DNA from: Bacteriovoracaceae bacterium UBA7317
GTDB taxonomy: Bacteria; Bdellovibrionota; Bacteriovoracia; Bacteriovoracales; Bacteriovoracaceae
Direction: 5' to 3'
Length of the DNA stretch: 7,957 nucleotides
Assembly (NCBI GenBank): GCA_002474345.1
Contig: DKQD01000094.1
Location: forward strand, 8,993-16,949
The translations under genes and the position numbers were made by a program. The notes under the pieces were generated by a model. The model did no database searches and was not told the DNA's origin. It worked only from the letters and a program-made list of their open reading frames with translations. Position 1 is the stretch's first letter. Every line of letters starts with the position of its first letter. This document shows, one piece after another, positions 6,042-7,957 of the stretch.

Positions 6042-7957
6042 ATGAAAAATCTAAATGCCCGCATAGGACTCAAAACTGTTATAGCCATTAGCCTCGGCTC
6101 TATGCTGGGAAGTGGTATTTTTGTTTTGCCAGGCCCTGTTATTGCAATGGTAGGAGATGACGCCTGGCTGGCTTACTTTCTGGCGGGACTATGTGTCCTG
6201 CCCGCTGCCGTTAGTAAATCAGAGCTTGCTACGGCCATGCCCAACTCGGGCGGAACCTATGTCTATCTTGAGAGGACCTTTGGTCCTCTCACAGGGACCG
6301 TAGCAGGACTAGGGTTATGGTTAAGCCTCCTCCTTAAGTGTTCTTTTGCTTTAGCAGGTATTGGTTCATACCTCTCAGTTTTTTCACCTTGGCCTCTTTT
6401 ACCCACAGCTTTGACCCTTCTCTTTTTTCTAACCATCCTAAATATTTTAGGTATTGGTAAGGTTGGCAATGTTATTGTCTTTATTGTTCTCCTTAGTATC
6501 TTTTCTTTAACAGGCATATCCATGGGTGCCTTATTCTCTTTGGATACCATTCCATCTAACGCCTTAGACTTTACAGGTAAAGGTGATTTAATTGGAGCGA
6601 CTGCTATGGTTTTTGTTTCTTATGCTGGGCTCACAAAGGTTGCGGCCATTGCTGAAGAAATTAAAGAACCTGAGAAAAACCTCCCTAAAGGAATTTTCTT
6701 TTCCCTTCTTATTGTCCTTATCGTTTATTGTAGTGTGACTTACGTGATGACAAAGAAAGTCCCTCTTGATGACTTGAAGGATAATTTCAGACCACTTTTT
6801 ACCTTTGCAGGTTATGTCTGGAGAGGGCCAGGGCTTTCATTTTTTATCTCTGTTGTCGCCGTCTTCACAATGGCGTCTATGGCGAACTCTGGGCTCCTGG
6901 CCGCCTCCCGCTTTCCCTTTGCTATGGGAAGAGACTTTTTGCTGCCAAAAAAATTGGGGGAAATTCACCCTAAGTTTTTAACTCCTATTTGGAGTATTAT
7001 CCTCTCAGGAATCGTTACAGGAATATGCCTGATTTATCTCGATCTTACCAAAATTGCCAAGCTTGCAAGTGCCTTTATGATTATGATTTATATGACAGAA
7101 AGCATTGCCGTCATTCTACTTCGAGAGATGAGGATCCAGTGGTACAAACCAGAATACCGCTCACGTCTATACCCCTTCCCTCAAATTCTTGGAATTTGTA
7201 GCAGTTTATTCCTCCTTTACGGGATGGACTTGCTACCTCTCTTTGCCCTTGTTTCAATTGGGCTCCCTGGACTTATGCTTTACTTTTTCTATGGAAGGCA
7301 AAGGACGACCAGGAAAGGAGTCCTTGGCTTTAGGGGTAAGAGGAAAGACCTCTTTTACGTAACAGATACAGAAGAAAACCCTGCGGATCTTGTAAAAAGT
7401 GACCCAGAGTTCGCAGAAGCTCATACGATGGTTGCACTCCTTGGAAAAGAGAGGTCACCAGACCAATTGATTGAATTAGGGTGCTTTTTATCGGAAGAAC
7501 AGACTTTAGAAGTGGCCTATATCACGGAAGTGCCGGAACAAACCGACATTCATGACCTGGATGAAGAACATCCAGTTGCTCTTAGGTCCCTTCACAGAAG
7601 GGCCGAAGCTATGGCCGATATTTTAAAAACAATTATTTCTTTTGACCCAATAACAACCCACGACCTTTTGGGTGCCGTTCATCAAATAAGCCAGCGCTCT
7701 CACTGCCGATATCTGATTATGGAATGGGGTGGTAGGCATAGAGGCCGGTTTACTCTCTTTGACCCACTTGGTTGGCTTAAAGACCACCTTGATTGCCATT
7801 TACTGACCTTCAACTCAGCAGGAGTCAGGTATATAAAAAAGATTATGGTCTTTATTAGGGGCCTGGAAGATGATGAGCTATCAATAAAAATAGGCCTAAA
7901 AATGTCCCGAATTCACAAGGCAAACCTTAATATCATTCAAATTTTTCCTTCGCATAC
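6042..7957 (+). CDS. APC-superfamily amino-acid permease fused to a USP-like domain (3' end off window)
   Basis: An open frame of 638 complete codons runs off the right edge. Residues 9-416 form an APC-type permease with about 12 membrane helices, which should import amino acids or related amines across the inner membrane. TM1 carries GSGIFVLPG (23-31), the unwound substrate site. ELATAMPNSGGTYVY (61-75) follows TM2, and TM6 leads into AEEIKEPEKNLPKGI (204-218), all family signatures. After a basic linker (418-435) the cytoplasmic part resembles universal stress proteins: one UspA-like unit at about 461-590 (HTMVALLG, then LIMEWGG) and the start of a second from about 599 (KKIMVFIRG). The USP ATP motif is degenerate in the first unit: no Ser or Thr follows Gly577. 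Permease-USP fusions are known in archaea and bacteria, where the USP part is thought to regulate transport. The ATG lacks a strong Shine-Dalgarno. GC is about 45 percent, much higher than the kinase 30 bases upstream. The substrate cannot be read from sequence. Confidence 0.92.
   Translation, partial: MKNLNARIGLKTVIAISLGSMLGSGIFVLPGPVIAMVGDDAWLAYFLAGLCVLPAAVSKSELATAMPNSGGTYVYLERTFGPLTGTVAGLGLWLSLLLKCSFALAGIGSYLSVFSPWPLLPTALTLLFFLTILNILGIGKVGNVIVFIVLLSIFSLTGISMGALFSLDTIPSNALDFTGKGDLIGATAMVFVSYAGLTKVAAIAEEIKEPEKNLPKGIFFSLLIVLIVYCSVTYVMTKKVPLDDLKDNFRPLFTFAGYVWRGPGLSFFISVVAVFTMASMANSGLLAASRFPFAMGRDFLLPKKLGEIHPKFLTPIWSIILSGIVTGICLIYLDLTKIAKLASAFMIMIYMTESIAVILLREMRIQWYKPEYRSRLYPFPQILGICSSLFLLYGMDLLPLFALVSIGLPGLMLYFFYGRQRTTRKGVLGFRGKRKDLFYVTDTEENPADLVKSDPEFAEAHTMVALLGKERSPDQLIELGCFLSEEQTLEVAYITEVPEQTDIHDLDEEHPVALRSLHRRAEAMADILKTIISFDPITTHDLLGAVHQISQRSHCRYLIMEWGGRHRGRFTLFDPLGWLKDHLDCHLLTFNSAGVRYIKKIMVFIRGLEDDELSIKIGLKMSRIHKANLNIIQIFPSH
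6269..6291 (+). other. Strong hairpin within the permease coding region
   Basis: TGAGAGGACC (6269-6278) pairs perfectly over 10 bp with GGTCCTCTCA (6282-6291) around a TTT loop, about 230 bases into the permease gene. The right arm can alternatively pair with GGACC at 6295-6299. It encodes the conserved YLERTFGP segment, and no T-run follows, so it is not a terminator. It may be a chance result of codon choice. Confidence 0.4.

Noticed and set aside
6263..6550. Minus-strand open frame of 95 codons
   Set aside because: It is antisense to the permease, whose family motifs run straight through this stretch.
6989..7201. Plus-strand open frame of 70 codons
   Set aside because: It is an out-of-frame reading within the permease coding region, with no protein-like pattern.

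Overview
The window is a moderately AT-rich bacterial chromosome segment with five protein genes: three on the minus strand (CarD-like, fabH, START domain) followed by two on the plus strand (hybrid histidine kinase, APC permease). No rRNA, tRNA, CRISPR array, insertion sequence or phage gene is visible. A CarD/CdnL-family protein together with a 7TM-DISM-type hybrid histidine kinase and a secreted START-domain protein suggests a Gram-negative of the Bdellovibrionota/Bacteriovoracales or a related delta-like lineage. This is inference from gene content and base composition, with no marker gene to confirm it.

Layout. Bases 16-55 hold an intrinsic terminator that ends a plus-strand gene lying left of the window. 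It is convergent with a small CarD-family RNA polymerase-binding regulator (85-555, minus). A 239-base spacer (556-794) carries a good sigma70-like promoter for the carD-like gene, a cluster of TTAACC motifs in its predicted 115-base leader, and on the opposite strand a 16-codon micro-ORF with a textbook AAGGAG. Next come a beta-ketoacyl-ACP synthase III (fabH, 795-1811, minus) with its own promoter, and a secreted START-domain protein (1975-2688, minus). A 197-base divergent spacer separates the START gene from a 1041-residue membrane hybrid histidine kinase (2886-6011, plus). Thirty bases after the kinase begins an APC-superfamily amino-acid permease with a C-terminal universal-stress-protein-like region (6042 to the right edge, incomplete).

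The START/kinase pair (1975-6011) is clearly more AT-rich than the flanking fabH and permease genes, so the window looks like two genomic textures joined together. Functionally there is a loose membrane and lipid theme: fatty-acid initiation, a periplasmic lipid-binding-type domain, a membrane sensor kinase and a transporter with a cytoplasmic regulatory domain. No known operon or pathway joins all of them. The most unusual points are a CarD homologue with no tryptophan, a hybrid kinase whose ATP-lid glycines are degraded although the phospho-acceptor residues are intact, a 12-bp GC-rich palindrome over the kinase start with a zero-spaced Shine-Dalgarno, and the permease-USP fusion.
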